64,000 bases of DNA from Deltaproteobacteria bacterium. Its GTDB lineage: Bacteria; Bdellovibrionota; FAC87; UBA2466. This document shows positions 36,051-45,066 of the stretch, piece after piece. The notes under the pieces are model-generated. The model made no database searches. It was not told the DNA's origin and saw only the letters and a program-made list of their open reading frames with translations. The translations under genes and the position numbers were made by a program. The first letter of the stretch is position 1; every line of letters starts with the position of its first letter. Location of the stretch: positions 31,486 to 95,485 of the forward strand of contig JACPWY010000060.1 of the NCBI GenBank assembly GCA_016196825.1, read 5' to 3'.

Positions 36051-37154
36051 ATGACGGTGTGGCTGCGGGTATTCTGTTGTGCAGTTGTGAGTGTGACGAT
36101 GGCCGCCAACGGCAAGGACCAAAATGCAAACTGGCCTCTGAAACGCTTTCTCAAGCCACTGGGCGCGCTCCACATTAGACTCAACAATCCGGAAGAGAAA
36201 AAACTCGCGGATCTCATCAGCTCCAATGGCATTCGCGGCCCGCTCTTCTTGGTTGAGGGGCTCGCCCGCTTTTACGAAAAGGGAGAGTCGCACCCGAAAA
36301 AATACACTCGACTCCACAAAGACGCGAAACGCTTTGAAGACGCCATTGGCAAAGCCGGCGAGTGGCGCGATCGCCTAACCGCCGCCAAGGCCATGAAGGC
36401 GCAGGACGACGTAATCAATTACTTTGCCAGTGAGTCGGCTCGGGTCGATCGCGAACTCATCCAATTTGCACGGGAGGAAAAATGGCTAGCGGGCCCACGC
36501 AGCGGTTTAGCCCAAGATTGGATGAACGACCTCTCGGAAGAGATCGATGCCGAAGAGTGGGGGAGCTACAGGCACGACAAGAAATTTCTGATCGGCTCTT
36601 TGGCCGACTACAGCCACGAGATCGATAAGGCCCTCCACAAAGATCGATACGATTTCGAGGACCTTGAGGGCGGCATTCATGAACTCAGGCGCAACATCCG
36701 CTGGCTCTCGATCCTCTTCCAGGCCTCCAACGGCCTTGTCCTCACCCGAGATTCAAAGTGTCCACTCGAAAAGGCCAAAGAAACCGCGCTTCTCAACTCT
36801 TCCATCGCTAAGGGCCCGTTTTCCAAGTTAGATGGTGACGAGCGCAACATCTCCCCGTGTTTCATCTCCCACTGTGTCTATTTGGAGTTATCCCGCCTGA
36901 TCGAAGAGCTCGGTCTGATCAAGGATTGGGGACAGGTCACACGCTGGATGCGCGAGGGATACGAGCACCAGGGCCTCAACCCCGACTCGGTATTGCCGTT
37001 GATTGCCGACCTCCCCGAGCTCCAGAATTTGAAAAACCGTTATCCCCGCGCCCAAACGACCGCTCAGATGGCGATAGCGGTCGCCCAGGAGATGAAGGCG
37101 ACGCAGATCTTGAGCCTCCTCGAGAGTGAGCTCAACGCCTGTATCAGGAACTAA
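36051..37154 (+). CDS. Exported helical protein, possibly CHAD-like
   Basis: 367 residues. Signal peptide LRVFCCAVVSVTMAA. The rest is helical with many charged residues. ELRRNIRWLSILFQASNGLVL and KDAKRFEDAIGKAGEWRDRL are reminiscent of CHAD-domain helices, which bind polyphosphate, but the pattern of conserved His/Arg is incomplete. GGGGG lies a few bases before the ATG. It follows the LRR-Kelch gene by 56 bases on the same strand and may belong to the same operon. Function unknown. Confidence 0.55.
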   Translation: MTVWLRVFCCAVVSVTMAANGKDQNANWPLKRFLKPLGALHIRLNNPEEKKLADLISSNGIRGPLFLVEGLARFYEKGESHPKKYTRLHKDAKRFEDAIGKAGEWRDRLTAAKAMKAQDDVINYFASESARVDRELIQFAREEKWLAGPRSGLAQDWMNDLSEEIDAEEWGSYRHDKKFLIGSLADYSHEIDKALHKDRYDFEDLEGGIHELRRNIRWLSILFQASNGLVLTRDSKCPLEKAKETALLNSSIAKGPFSKLDGDERNISPCFISHCVYLELSRLIEELGLIKDWGQVTRWMREGYEHQGLNPDSVLPLIADLPELQNLKNRYPRAQTTAQMAIAVAQEMKATQILSLLESELNACIRN

Positions 37155-37261
37155 GATAACTGACTGTCATTAATCATATTTTTACCAGTTTCGATCGGAT
37201 ACAAGGCCTTGACTAACCGCATCATGAATGCCTTAGTGGGGGTTCTGTGAGGGGAAAAACT

Positions 37262-39106
37262 ATGAATCGATCCATGACTCGTCTGACGTTTGTTCTGGCT
37301 CTCATTTTGGGTCTCGCTGGCTCGCTTCGGGCCGATGAGTTCTACCGGACATTTTATAACGAAGACCTCGAAAGCGGACCCTACCTAAAGATGAAACAGT
37401 GGGAAGGGCTGAACAGGGAAGAACGCAAAGCCCGCGCCGAAGAGGCGTATGGATCGAAATTGATCTACCTCCCCTACGACAATGATCACAAACCCCACAC
37501 CGATGAAATCGTTCATCTCGACCAGGACGATGGGATCAGGCGCTGGTTCCTTCTCTCCAGTTGGGACGATCAGCCCTGGGTAAAAACAACGCCCGGAATG
37601 GATCTCGAGGCTAATTTTGAGACTCTTGAAAAGAGCCTTCTCACAAGACTCCAGGTCAAGTTTCCGAATATTAGGTCTTTGGCCGACAAATTCGATGAAT
37701 ACAGTTTCGTCACCACCTTTTTCCCCGAAATGGCACCTCCCAAAATGCAGGTGGCAATCGATTTCGTAAGGGGAAGCGAAACGAAAGACGAACTGGCGAT
37801 CATTGAAGCCAAGGTTACAACTACGATGAAGGCCAAGGACCTCACGGATACCGACCTCAAGTCGGACCTCACAACGCTTGAGCTCATCCGCACACGCATC
37901 AACAAAAACCTGGGTTTCAGCATCCTCAAGAACCGCGGACTCAACCACTCCGAGGGTCGCCTCCCCAAGAGTAAGAAAGAATGGGTCGCACTCTATGCCA
38001 ACTACGTAGCGAGCGGCGAAAAGGAGACGATCGATCGCTTCCTGAAGAGCGACAAAGGCGGCTTCGCCGAAGAGCTCCTCGAGATGAAGTACCCGGAAGG
38101 CTACGCGCTTGAGACCCTTCTTCGACAACCGCAAAAAATCATCGCCCAGAAGATGGTCGATCTGCAGCGCGAGATCCGGCTCCACATCGTCCGAGGCAAA
38201 ATCATGAAGGGTGGATCTTTCCTGCGCTTCTACAAGCTCGGCGACTACCTTCGCGAAGACGAGCTCGAGCTCATAGAAAAGACGGTAGAAGAGAAGATTC
38301 TGGCAAAGCTCACGCCCGCCGAGCGAGATAGCTTCTACGCCTCGCCTGACATTTATCTCACCAAAGAACCGGTGACAGACGGCTACCCGAGCCGCCGCGT
38401 TCTCATTGGCGATTTCAACGACGATATCGACTCCGGCTACCTCGAGCCGACCGAAGACATGATCACCACGAACCTCCTAGCGTGGGAGTTCCGCGGCATC
38501 GAGAGCAAGCCATCCTACTTAGCGCTTCTCGATGATTTTCGTGCGCTCCCCATCGAACACGACCAGAAGTTGCCGATGTTCCGAGCCTTCATGAAACGCA
38601 GCGCTCCTTTCATGGAGGGCGACGTCTTCAGTGCCTACTTCGATCGCGTCGGTGAGAACTACCTGAGCCTCATCGCCCAGACCCAAGACGACAAGCAGCG
38701 CCAAAGAGAATACACCTTAGCCCTTCGCCATCTGCTCACATATGAGACCGAAGGCGTGAAGATGCTCCACCTCACGAAGCAGAGTCAAAAGGACGAGTTC
38801 CTCTTCAAATACCAACACGCTCTTGTGAAGTTCATCATTGAATTTCAGGACAAATACCCCGGAGTTCGCGCCCCCATCGCGCTCATGCGGGAACTCCACA
38901 ACCGCTTGAAAGCCATGTCGGCCGAGGTTGATGTGGTCCTTACCGGCAGCGAAAAGGGCGGCCCCGAAAGCCGAATCGTCGCAACCATGCGTGCAGAGGC
39001 CCTCTCAAAAACCGAACTCCGCGAACTCCGCGCCGACATCAAGCGCCACCTAACCAAAAAGAAAAAGTCTGTCCGCAAGCTCGGCACTCGGATGGTCAAG
39101 GAATAG
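37262..39106 (+). CDS. Exported helix-rich protein of unknown function
   Basis: 614 residues from ATG 37262 (GAGGGG seven bases upstream; a start five codons earlier is possible). Signal peptide LTFVLALILGLAGSLRA. The mature protein is long, charged and helix-rich (LRDEFQDKYPG-like stretches near the C-terminus, RAEALSKTELRELRADIKRHL at the end, then KKKKSVRK). No domain was recognised. It is the last plus-strand gene of the exported cluster and has a 107-base upstream gap that may contain its own promoter. Confidence 0.6.
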   Translation: MNRSMTRLTFVLALILGLAGSLRADEFYRTFYNEDLESGPYLKMKQWEGLNREERKARAEEAYGSKLIYLPYDNDHKPHTDEIVHLDQDDGIRRWFLLSSWDDQPWVKTTPGMDLEANFETLEKSLLTRLQVKFPNIRSLADKFDEYSFVTTFFPEMAPPKMQVAIDFVRGSETKDELAIIEAKVTTTMKAKDLTDTDLKSDLTTLELIRTRINKNLGFSILKNRGLNHSEGRLPKSKKEWVALYANYVASGEKETIDRFLKSDKGGFAEELLEMKYPEGYALETLLRQPQKIIAQKMVDLQREIRLHIVRGKIMKGGSFLRFYKLGDYLREDELELIEKTVEEKILAKLTPAERDSFYASPDIYLTKEPVTDGYPSRRVLIGDFNDDIDSGYLEPTEDMITTNLLAWEFRGIESKPSYLALLDDFRALPIEHDQKLPMFRAFMKRSAPFMEGDVFSAYFDRVGENYLSLIAQTQDDKQRQREYTLALRHLLTYETEGVKMLHLTKQSQKDEFLFKYQHALVKFIIEFQDKYPGVRAPIALMRELHNRLKAMSAEVDVVLTGSEKGGPESRIVATMRAEALSKTELRELRADIKRHLTKKKKSVRKLGTRMVKE

Positions 39107-39130
39107 GACCAGGAACTGCCCGTGTAGAAC

Positions 39131-41155
39131 TTAGTACCTGGTTATCCAACAGTTTTCCAGTCGGCAGGGGATATCGCCAAGGAAGTAATCCACGGTGAAA
39201 TACCCCCTGCTGTCGAACACAGCCGTCTGATTCAAGACCGACTTTGAGGCGGTATCGATCCGAGTGAGGTAATAGTAGTAAGAAACATACCTCTTGGAGT
39301 TATAGAAAGACTCGGAAAAGATCGGCTTAATTGCAGCAGTAGTTCCTGACGATTGCACTGAAGTTTCAGAGAGGACCGTCTTAAAATCCCTTCCCGAGAG
39401 TATGATTTCTCTGATTTGGCAGAATCGGCTGGACGGCGTGCAGCTGGAAAGTGGAAAGCCGGATAGAATTTGCGCATGAGTCATTCCGTCCAAGGAAACG
39501 TTGCTTGCGATCAGAAGATCTTCCATCCCGTCACTGTCGTAATCATACAAAGAAAGAGCTGAGCCAGTCCGCAAATTATTTGCTGAAATGACTGCGTTCA
39601 TAATCTGGGTCTTGAAACCAGAGGCCGCCGAAAGAATATTTATGGTCAATTGAGACATATTCTTCGGACCGCGAACGAGAACAGCGAGATCTTTAGAGCC
39701 ATCCTTGTCCCAATCAACCAACTGAAATTCCGCTGAATCGGGAACTGCTGCCATGCTGGTAGCCAGGTGCATGTTGAAGCTTTGGAATGAGCTCTTGCCC
39801 GATAACCCATGCACTTCGACTTTTCCACTACCAGTCGAATGTTTCAGAAGGACGTAGGCGTCGGGAATCGCGTCTTTGTCCCAATCGGCAAATTCGACCT
39901 GTATGTTCTTGTCATTGGCCGGAAAGGGGATTTGGAACCGCATGTCAGACTTGGGAGTCCTAAATATTCTGTCAACTCGTCCAGGGGAATAGTCTTCATT
40001 GGGATCGTGGAACTTTATCCCCAATTCTATTTTCCCCGATCGGGTCGAGGAATGCTGGGCATACAGCAAAAGGGGTGTTTCACTGATATTGGGTGATGGC
40101 CTGAAACCTCCGTCACGCCCCTCATCAAAACCGTATTTCAGAAAATGCGTGATGGCACCCCTATAATTATTCTTCCCAAATACATCGGCCACATCTTGGT
40201 AACGCCTCAGGTAATCTTTGCTATGGAATTGCATGGATCCCCTGCGACCCTCATTCATGCCGTAGCGAATCCAGTGGATTTTGGCGGCGCTCTCAGTGGT
40301 AATGTTGGCCCGGGGAAGGTCCGAATTGAAATAAAGGTATGCCTTCCAATCGAACACGCGCGGGTGAAAATCCTCGGCCTTACAGCCATTAACGACTTCG
40401 CCGGATTTCCTTCCGTTGAGGACATATCCGAGCAGCATCTGAGGTTCATAATCGAGATTCCTGCAGGATTGAAAAAGTCCTCCACCCGAACATTCCAAAA
40501 GGGGAGGAGTCGACAGGCCAGCCAACGCGTAGGTGTCCTCCGAACGGCTGTAGGTCCGGTAAAGGGGAAGGGCTTCCAAATCCCCCGATCTGGCCTGGTC
40601 GCGGGTTCCTCCTGCCTCCGCTTTGCAGAGGTAGCCTAAGAATCTAACTTCTTGCTGCCCCTCACAATCGCTTCGGTTAGAGACAAAATGCCGCCCGTTG
40701 GAACGCAGCGCACACTGGTGGATTTCGATACTACACACATCGGTGTAATCAGATTTACTTGTATAGAATCCAGCACCGGGAGCTGCAAAGTACCGCGTTG
40801 AGAAGCCCGGAGCAGCCTGGTCCGGGATGGGAAATGGCTGACCGCCGCCCCCGGGGAACCTGTCACTGAGAAGAAAGTCGTGAATCCCACCTGGTCCGGT
40901 GAAATACACCAGCCAATGATGAATCGTTTGGACATTTTTATAGGACCGACTACCACCTTTTGTCAGCCATTTGTCCCGTTCAGAAAGGCGGTTGTAGGCC
41001 TCTTTTGTCTCCCTCACGCAGTCTTCATAATCCCTGCAAGCGATGGCCTCGCTGTGCCAGGTAAAAATCAGGAGTGCGCCGGCAATCAATAGGCTTCGGA
41101 AGGTGAATTGTGTCATCGCAATAAAAAGTGCAAACGTCGTGCCGCGAGAAAACAT
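39131..41155 (-). CDS. Exported protein with FG-GAP/VCBS-like calcium repeats
   Basis: 674 residues. Signal peptide ending HSEAIA. The start is uncertain: 41155 has AGGTG upstream, whereas 41116 gives a shorter signal peptide. The middle part (about residues 270-360) has two repeats of a YL-x-NxDL...HWIRYGMNEGRRGS type (FDWKAYLYFNSDLP, HSKDYLRRYQDVADVFG, HFLKYGFDEGRDG). The C-terminal half has three Asp-rich loops, VEFADWDKDAIPDAYVLL, QLVDWDKDGSKDLAVLV and LYDYDSDGMEDLLIA, typical of FG-GAP/VCBS beta-propeller blades binding calcium. Many cysteines suggest disulfides. A surface or secreted binding protein is inferred. Confidence 0.72.
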   Translation of the reverse strand: MFSRGTTFALFIAMTQFTFRSLLIAGALLIFTWHSEAIACRDYEDCVRETKEAYNRLSERDKWLTKGGSRSYKNVQTIHHWLVYFTGPGGIHDFLLSDRFPGGGGQPFPIPDQAAPGFSTRYFAAPGAGFYTSKSDYTDVCSIEIHQCALRSNGRHFVSNRSDCEGQQEVRFLGYLCKAEAGGTRDQARSGDLEALPLYRTYSRSEDTYALAGLSTPPLLECSGGGLFQSCRNLDYEPQMLLGYVLNGRKSGEVVNGCKAEDFHPRVFDWKAYLYFNSDLPRANITTESAAKIHWIRYGMNEGRRGSMQFHSKDYLRRYQDVADVFGKNNYRGAITHFLKYGFDEGRDGGFRPSPNISETPLLLYAQHSSTRSGKIELGIKFHDPNEDYSPGRVDRIFRTPKSDMRFQIPFPANDKNIQVEFADWDKDAIPDAYVLLKHSTGSGKVEVHGLSGKSSFQSFNMHLATSMAAVPDSAEFQLVDWDKDGSKDLAVLVRGPKNMSQLTINILSAASGFKTQIMNAVISANNLRTGSALSLYDYDSDGMEDLLIASNVSLDGMTHAQILSGFPLSSCTPSSRFCQIREIILSGRDFKTVLSETSVQSSGTTAAIKPIFSESFYNSKRYVSYYYYLTRIDTASKSVLNQTAVFDSRGYFTVDYFLGDIPCRLENCWITRY

Positions 41156-41359
41156 AATGAATACACCTGTCAGGTGATTCTACAGATGAAGCCGCTTTTA
41201 CAAGCCAGTAAAGGAACGCGGTATCTAATGAGATTTAAATCACTATCGATGACCAGTTTATTGACAGGGGTTTGATGACATCATTGACACGCGGGGTCTC
41301 GTCTCAAAACAACGCCACATTCTTCACAATTGAAACCCAATTTGTCGGTGGTTCTAAGT

Positions 41360-41746
41360 CTAATGGCACTGATTGTCGATCTTACCGTTGGATTTATCGA
41401 CCCTAAAAGTGCACTGATATCGGCTTTCGACCTCGGCTTCAAATGTGCAGGTGATACTGTCACCCCTCTTGGTTGTGATGGAGCGGGCCCCCCGTTTGGT
41501 AGTCTCTTCCTTACTACTCAAGCCTTTGTACACACCCTCCGCAGCTTCACGCTCTAGGGTAACGTTCACATAATCAGATTTTTTCTCTGCTTTGGTCGCG
41601 CCCGTATTCGCCGGCCGCGTTTCGTGTATTCTGTATCCCAGACGAAGGCCGCCGCCGGAATGGGTGTTTAGCACTCCATCAGTCCTAGCCATCACCGCCG
41701 AACCAAGGACTATCGATAAAACTACACAAGTAAGCCAGTACTTCAT
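41360..41746 (-). CDS. Small exported protein of unknown function
   Basis: 128 residues. The ATG at 41746 has GGAG six bases upstream and opens a signal peptide (YWLTCVVLSIVLGSAVMA). The mature part is hydrophilic with TTKRGARSITTKRGDSITCTF and three cysteines near the end (CTF, CTF, QCH). No family was recognised. It lies in a more AT-rich stretch that starts near here. A longer in-frame ATG upstream lacks support. Confidence 0.6.
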   Translation of the reverse strand: MKYWLTCVVLSIVLGSAVMARTDGVLNTHSGGGLRLGYRIHETRPANTGATKAEKKSDYVNVTLEREAAEGVYKGLSSKEETTKRGARSITTKRGDSITCTFEAEVESRYQCTFRVDKSNGKIDNQCH

Positions 41747-41885
41747 GTCTTTCTCCGGGGGCCTTCTATCAAATTGGGTGGTTGGCACTCAATGGGTCCG
41801 AAAAATAATGTCGAACCCAACTTAGGCGTAAACCGATTCCGATCAGGATTCTAATGAAAATAGCAGTTTATCCCCTGTATCGGCC

Positions 41886-41891
41886 TATAAT
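41886..41891 (+). promoter_or_regulatory. Candidate -10 element upstream of the TIGR03000-like gene
   Basis: A perfect TATAAT at 41886-41891 lies 76 bases before the GTG start at 41967 in an AT-rich gap. The -35 position is poor (CAGTTT at 17-base spacing), so activation or another sigma factor may be needed, or the match is chance. Confidence 0.25.
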
Positions 41892-41966
41892 TGATAGTCT
41901 CAATGCCTTCCCGAAAAAAAGAGTTTTAGGAGTGAATAGAATTGTATTTTTTGCTACTGCTTACGC

Positions 41967-42809
41967 GTGAACTGCAGATTGATATTTTTGGCATGGTTAC
42001 TGCTGTTTCCCTTTCCGCTCAGTGCAGACGTCGTGGTGCTGGATAGCGAGCAGAAACAATTCTTGGTCCTATTTCATGCTCCTTCCGATGACACGGTGAG
42101 AATCAAGAGCTGCAAGATTGTCTCCAAAGATGCATCAGTGAAAAAGCGGGACTGCGAGGGCTCTGAAATTGCCAGCATGAAATCGAAGGCGTTCCTTTCG
42201 GAGCTGTATCGGTCTTTGTTACGCATTGACCCAGTAGATTCTCCAGCTCAGCTAGTGATCCAAATTGAAAAGCTTGTAGAGGCGATTGAGCAGGAAGAGG
42301 TGGCTGACCTCAATGATGCGAATACCCAACTTCACAGTTTACGAAAACTCCTAACCATACGCATATTTCTGGAGAAAGTAAGGGTGTCTCTTGCCGTCAA
42401 TAGCCAACTTTTTCTGAATGTCAGAGAGGAAGACCTCATAAAAGATTTTCTGGCGTTCATAAAGAGAAAGGTGAAAAAGCAAGTTGAAGAACAATCGAAT
42501 GCAAATGGCATGGAAGCCTCTTTGGATCTGAGAAAGGGAACGCAGACTCAGATTCGCAAAACAAGTACATTGACTCCGCATATTCGATATCTTCACCTTA
42601 ACCTCCCCGAAAACGCTGTTGTCTACGTCAATGATCGGCGCTCCACCTTAGTCGAACCGGTGCGTACCATTCGCTCCATTAACCCAGACAATCAAACGCG
42701 ATCCTACACGGTTCGAGTTGAAGGCGTAATCAATGGCAAGACCGAAGTGCGGGAAGAAACTGTGGTTTTGGATGCTGGTGAGGACGCATACATTTCATTT
42801 CAGTTTTAG
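41967..42809 (+). CDS. Exported protein with C-terminal TIGR03000-like domain
   Basis: 280 residues, GTG start, signal peptide LIFLAWLLLFPFPLSA. The middle is helical (SPAQLVIQIEKLVEAIEQEEV). Residues about 208-280 read like TIGR03000: LNLPENAVVYVNDRR, VEPVRTIRSINPDNQTRSYTVRVEG, TEVREETVVLDAGEDAYISFQF. This beta-rich domain is best known from Planctomycetes, in multi-copy exported proteins of unknown role. The base composition is more AT-rich than that of the housekeeping genes, which may indicate transfer. Confidence 0.62.
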   Translation: MNCRLIFLAWLLLFPFPLSADVVVLDSEQKQFLVLFHAPSDDTVRIKSCKIVSKDASVKKRDCEGSEIASMKSKAFLSELYRSLLRIDPVDSPAQLVIQIEKLVEAIEQEEVADLNDANTQLHSLRKLLTIRIFLEKVRVSLAVNSQLFLNVREEDLIKDFLAFIKRKVKKQVEEQSNANGMEASLDLRKGTQTQIRKTSTLTPHIRYLHLNLPENAVVYVNDRRSTLVEPVRTIRSINPDNQTRSYTVRVEGVINGKTEVREETVVLDAGEDAYISFQF

Positions 42810-42871
42810 CCGAGATCAACATTAAGAAATGCACTGCGGGCCTTCACAACAGACTTGTATCGTGACAAAAA

Positions 42872-43141
42872 TCAGCGAATTTGGTCTTCGAAAAGGGGAA
42901 CGATATTCGACTGTGCGCCCGAGTGCAGTCTTGCCCCACCGTCAGAGCCAGCACTGACATTGGTGTCGCTCTGCAAAGACGTGACGCCAGAGGGGGTCGT
43001 CGAAAGATCCGATTTGCACTGTTCGCAAAAGAGAGCCCCGTCCTCATTTTCAAAGTGGCAAAACGGGCACTTCACCATTGCGTAGCTGGATTGTGAAAAA
43101 AACGCCAAAAAGGCCAGGCTTAAGAACCAAACGTTCCGCAT
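42872..43141 (-). CDS. Exported zinc-ribbon protein, 89 residues
   Basis: AAGGAG five bases before the ATG at 43141 gives firm support. A signal peptide (VWFLSLAFLAFFSQSSYA) is followed at once by MVKCPFCHFENEDGALFCEQCK, a CxxC...CxxC zinc ribbon of the double-zinc-ribbon type that is normally cytoplasmic. The remaining 45 residues are low in complexity (Ser/Gly/Thr-rich). A periplasmic zinc ribbon is unusual, because Cys pairs would be open to oxidation there. Alternatively the hydrophobic segment is an uncleaved anchor. Confidence 0.65.
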   Translation of the reverse strand: MRNVWFLSLAFLAFFSQSSYAMVKCPFCHFENEDGALFCEQCKSDLSTTPSGVTSLQSDTNVSAGSDGGARLHSGAQSNIVPLFEDQIR

Positions 43142-43252
43142 GGAGTCTCCTTACATTGTGAAGAGTATCAGCCGATTGTGGCTGAATAATGCGATGCAGC
43201 GCGAAGCCTGGGGCAAACTCCATCACTTCGGCAATGATGCCGATAGAGTAGG

Positions 43253-44917
43253 GTGGGGCTTCGTAAAAGCGCAGGGATGACGCCGATCATTATCGCGATG
43301 GGGATCGTGTCGGTCTTGAGTCTGATGGCACTGACGTCCTCACTTTCAGCGGGGCTGCTCCAAAAAAACGTCCGACAGCGCATCGATCGCGTGGAGGCCT
43401 TTTATCAGAATGAAGTGGTTGCGTGGCATTCGTATTTGAGAAAGCAGGATAGTTTAGAGGTGGCCGCGAACTCTACCATTTCTGATGACTACGTGACAGG
43501 CGTCACGATCGAGGCCGATCCCTACACACCGGCCTCCGGCGCGCCACTCAACATTACTACCACAAGGCAATCTGCCCCAATTGGGAAAATCTTTCGCCGC
43601 TACACCGCAGCAAATGCATACGCGAAAAGTTCATCGACAAATTTCTGCGGCTCAACCCAGCTCGGTGCCAAAGGCCGTTATCAGGCTTGCCTCTACAAGG
43701 CAGCATTGGGAACCCCGGGGGAAGCCTGGATATTCGATAGCCAAAGAGGAGTAGCGACGGGGACCGACGTTCGATTTAAGGCGATGTGGAAGGACTCAAT
43801 GGGGGTTTGGCAGGAAGAGGCCAAAATCTTTGCGAATAGCAATCAGGGGTATTGGTATGCGCCCGTTGTTATCGATTCCAAAGGGCGAGGATACGGAGTG
43901 ATGGCCGGGGCAACTCACGCTGAAGTGAATTGCACAAACGGCGTGCGACTGATCACCTGGCTAGGTTTTCAGAATTGGGCAGATGAGTGTTTCCTAGTGG
44001 ATCCCGACTTAATACTTTCCGAGGGAATTGATATTGGAATTGATGACCAGGACCGAGTTTCCGTTATCTATGCCGTTTCGAACGCGACCGGTGATCAGAA
44101 AACGTTCCTGTATCGTCGCCGGAACGGAAATTCCTGGGAACCACCGGAGGTCATCGATCGGGTGGCAGAGGCGCCCCTTTCAGATTCTTGGGACAATCTT
44201 AGTATTTTTGTGAGTCTGTATGGTCCTCCTGGCAATACCTGGACCTATGCTTTAGCCGGCAAGAGAAACTCAGCGGCCCGCTATTTTTTTGATCGAAATC
44301 CCATGACGGGTACCTGGGGTCCAGGGCCTGATGTCGACGGTCAGCGAGGGCAACCCGCCACCCCGGGGGTGGTGTGCAACTTCATGGAGACGGGAAGACT
44401 GGTCCATGCTAGCAATGGGACCATGTTCCCGTCTACGTGTACACAACCTTCTTCCTCTCGGACACTGCATGGCTCATCGTCGGGAAATCCTCCTCAGTGG
44501 TCGAACCTAATTCAACTGTCCGGGCCGCCAACGCAGGTTGATATGGTGGACGAGACGATGCAAATCAATGGTTGGCCGAACGTGTCAGCAGCCTATGCCA
44601 ATTCCGATGACTCAGCCACGTTCGGGTATCGCGGCGAAGGGGGTTGGGTTGAGGAAAGAATTGCCCCAACCACGCCGGGCGGGCCCGGCTGGGTGTGCAA
44701 ACACACCTACGTCAGTGGGAAAGGCATTTTATTGGCTTGCAACCGAGACACCAATTTCGACGGCATAAACGACAGGATCTTTGAATACTATCAGACTGCT
44801 CCCAACACTTGGGTGGAAGCCCCTTTACCAGCATCGATCTTTCCACTGAATTCGCTGGGCGACATCCTCATAGCTCGGCGGGCAATCCACCGAAAACCGG
44901 AGCATTGGCCCTTTTGA
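43253..44917 (+). CDS. Pseudopilin-like protein with large C-terminal domain
   Basis: 554 residues. From the GTG at 43253 the N-terminus is LRKSAG followed by MTPIIIAMGIVSVLSLMAL: a short basic leader, Gly at the prepilin-peptidase cleavage position and a hydrophobic helix, as in type IV minor pilins. Glu5 is absent (Ile), as in GspK/PilX-like tip components. The remainder is strand-rich with Trp and Asn-Gly turns (VWQEEAKIFANSNQGYWYAP, RVSVIYAVSNATGDQKTFLY), suggesting a beta-propeller or lectin-like tip domain. An ATG at 43277 would remove the leader and is less likely. No other pilus gene is adjacent. Confidence 0.6.
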   Translation: MGLRKSAGMTPIIIAMGIVSVLSLMALTSSLSAGLLQKNVRQRIDRVEAFYQNEVVAWHSYLRKQDSLEVAANSTISDDYVTGVTIEADPYTPASGAPLNITTTRQSAPIGKIFRRYTAANAYAKSSSTNFCGSTQLGAKGRYQACLYKAALGTPGEAWIFDSQRGVATGTDVRFKAMWKDSMGVWQEEAKIFANSNQGYWYAPVVIDSKGRGYGVMAGATHAEVNCTNGVRLITWLGFQNWADECFLVDPDLILSEGIDIGIDDQDRVSVIYAVSNATGDQKTFLYRRRNGNSWEPPEVIDRVAEAPLSDSWDNLSIFVSLYGPPGNTWTYALAGKRNSAARYFFDRNPMTGTWGPGPDVDGQRGQPATPGVVCNFMETGRLVHASNGTMFPSTCTQPSSSRTLHGSSSGNPPQWSNLIQLSGPPTQVDMVDETMQINGWPNVSAAYANSDDSATFGYRGEGGWVEERIAPTTPGGPGWVCKHTYVSGKGILLACNRDTNFDGINDRIFEYYQTAPNTWVEAPLPASIFPLNSLGDILIARRAIHRKPEHWPF

Positions 44918-44942
44918 GGTAGCCAAGACCCTTGATACCAAC

Positions 44943-45026
44943 TGCCCAGAGAGAGAATCGAACTCTCACTCCCTTGCGAGAACTGGATTTTGAGTCCAGC
45001 GCGTCTACCAATTCCGCCATCTGGGC
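44943..45026 (-). tRNA. tRNA-Leu (CAA)
   Basis: Minus strand. Acceptor GCCCAGA pairs with TCTGGGC, then discriminator A. The anticodon stem CTGGA/TCCAG encloses loop CTCAAAA, anticodon CAA. The long variable arm (TTCTCGCAAGGGAG) is typical of Leu tRNAs, and the T-loop is TTCGATT. CCA is not encoded. Confidence 0.95.
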
Positions 45027-45066
45027 AAAGAAGAGTTTCAAGAATTACCAGCCCTTGAGACGGTTT

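Noticed and set aside
41281..41463. Minus-strand frame with CEEC and a C-terminal Cys
   Set aside because: It overlaps the signal-peptide gene at 41360-41746 in another frame and has no start signal.
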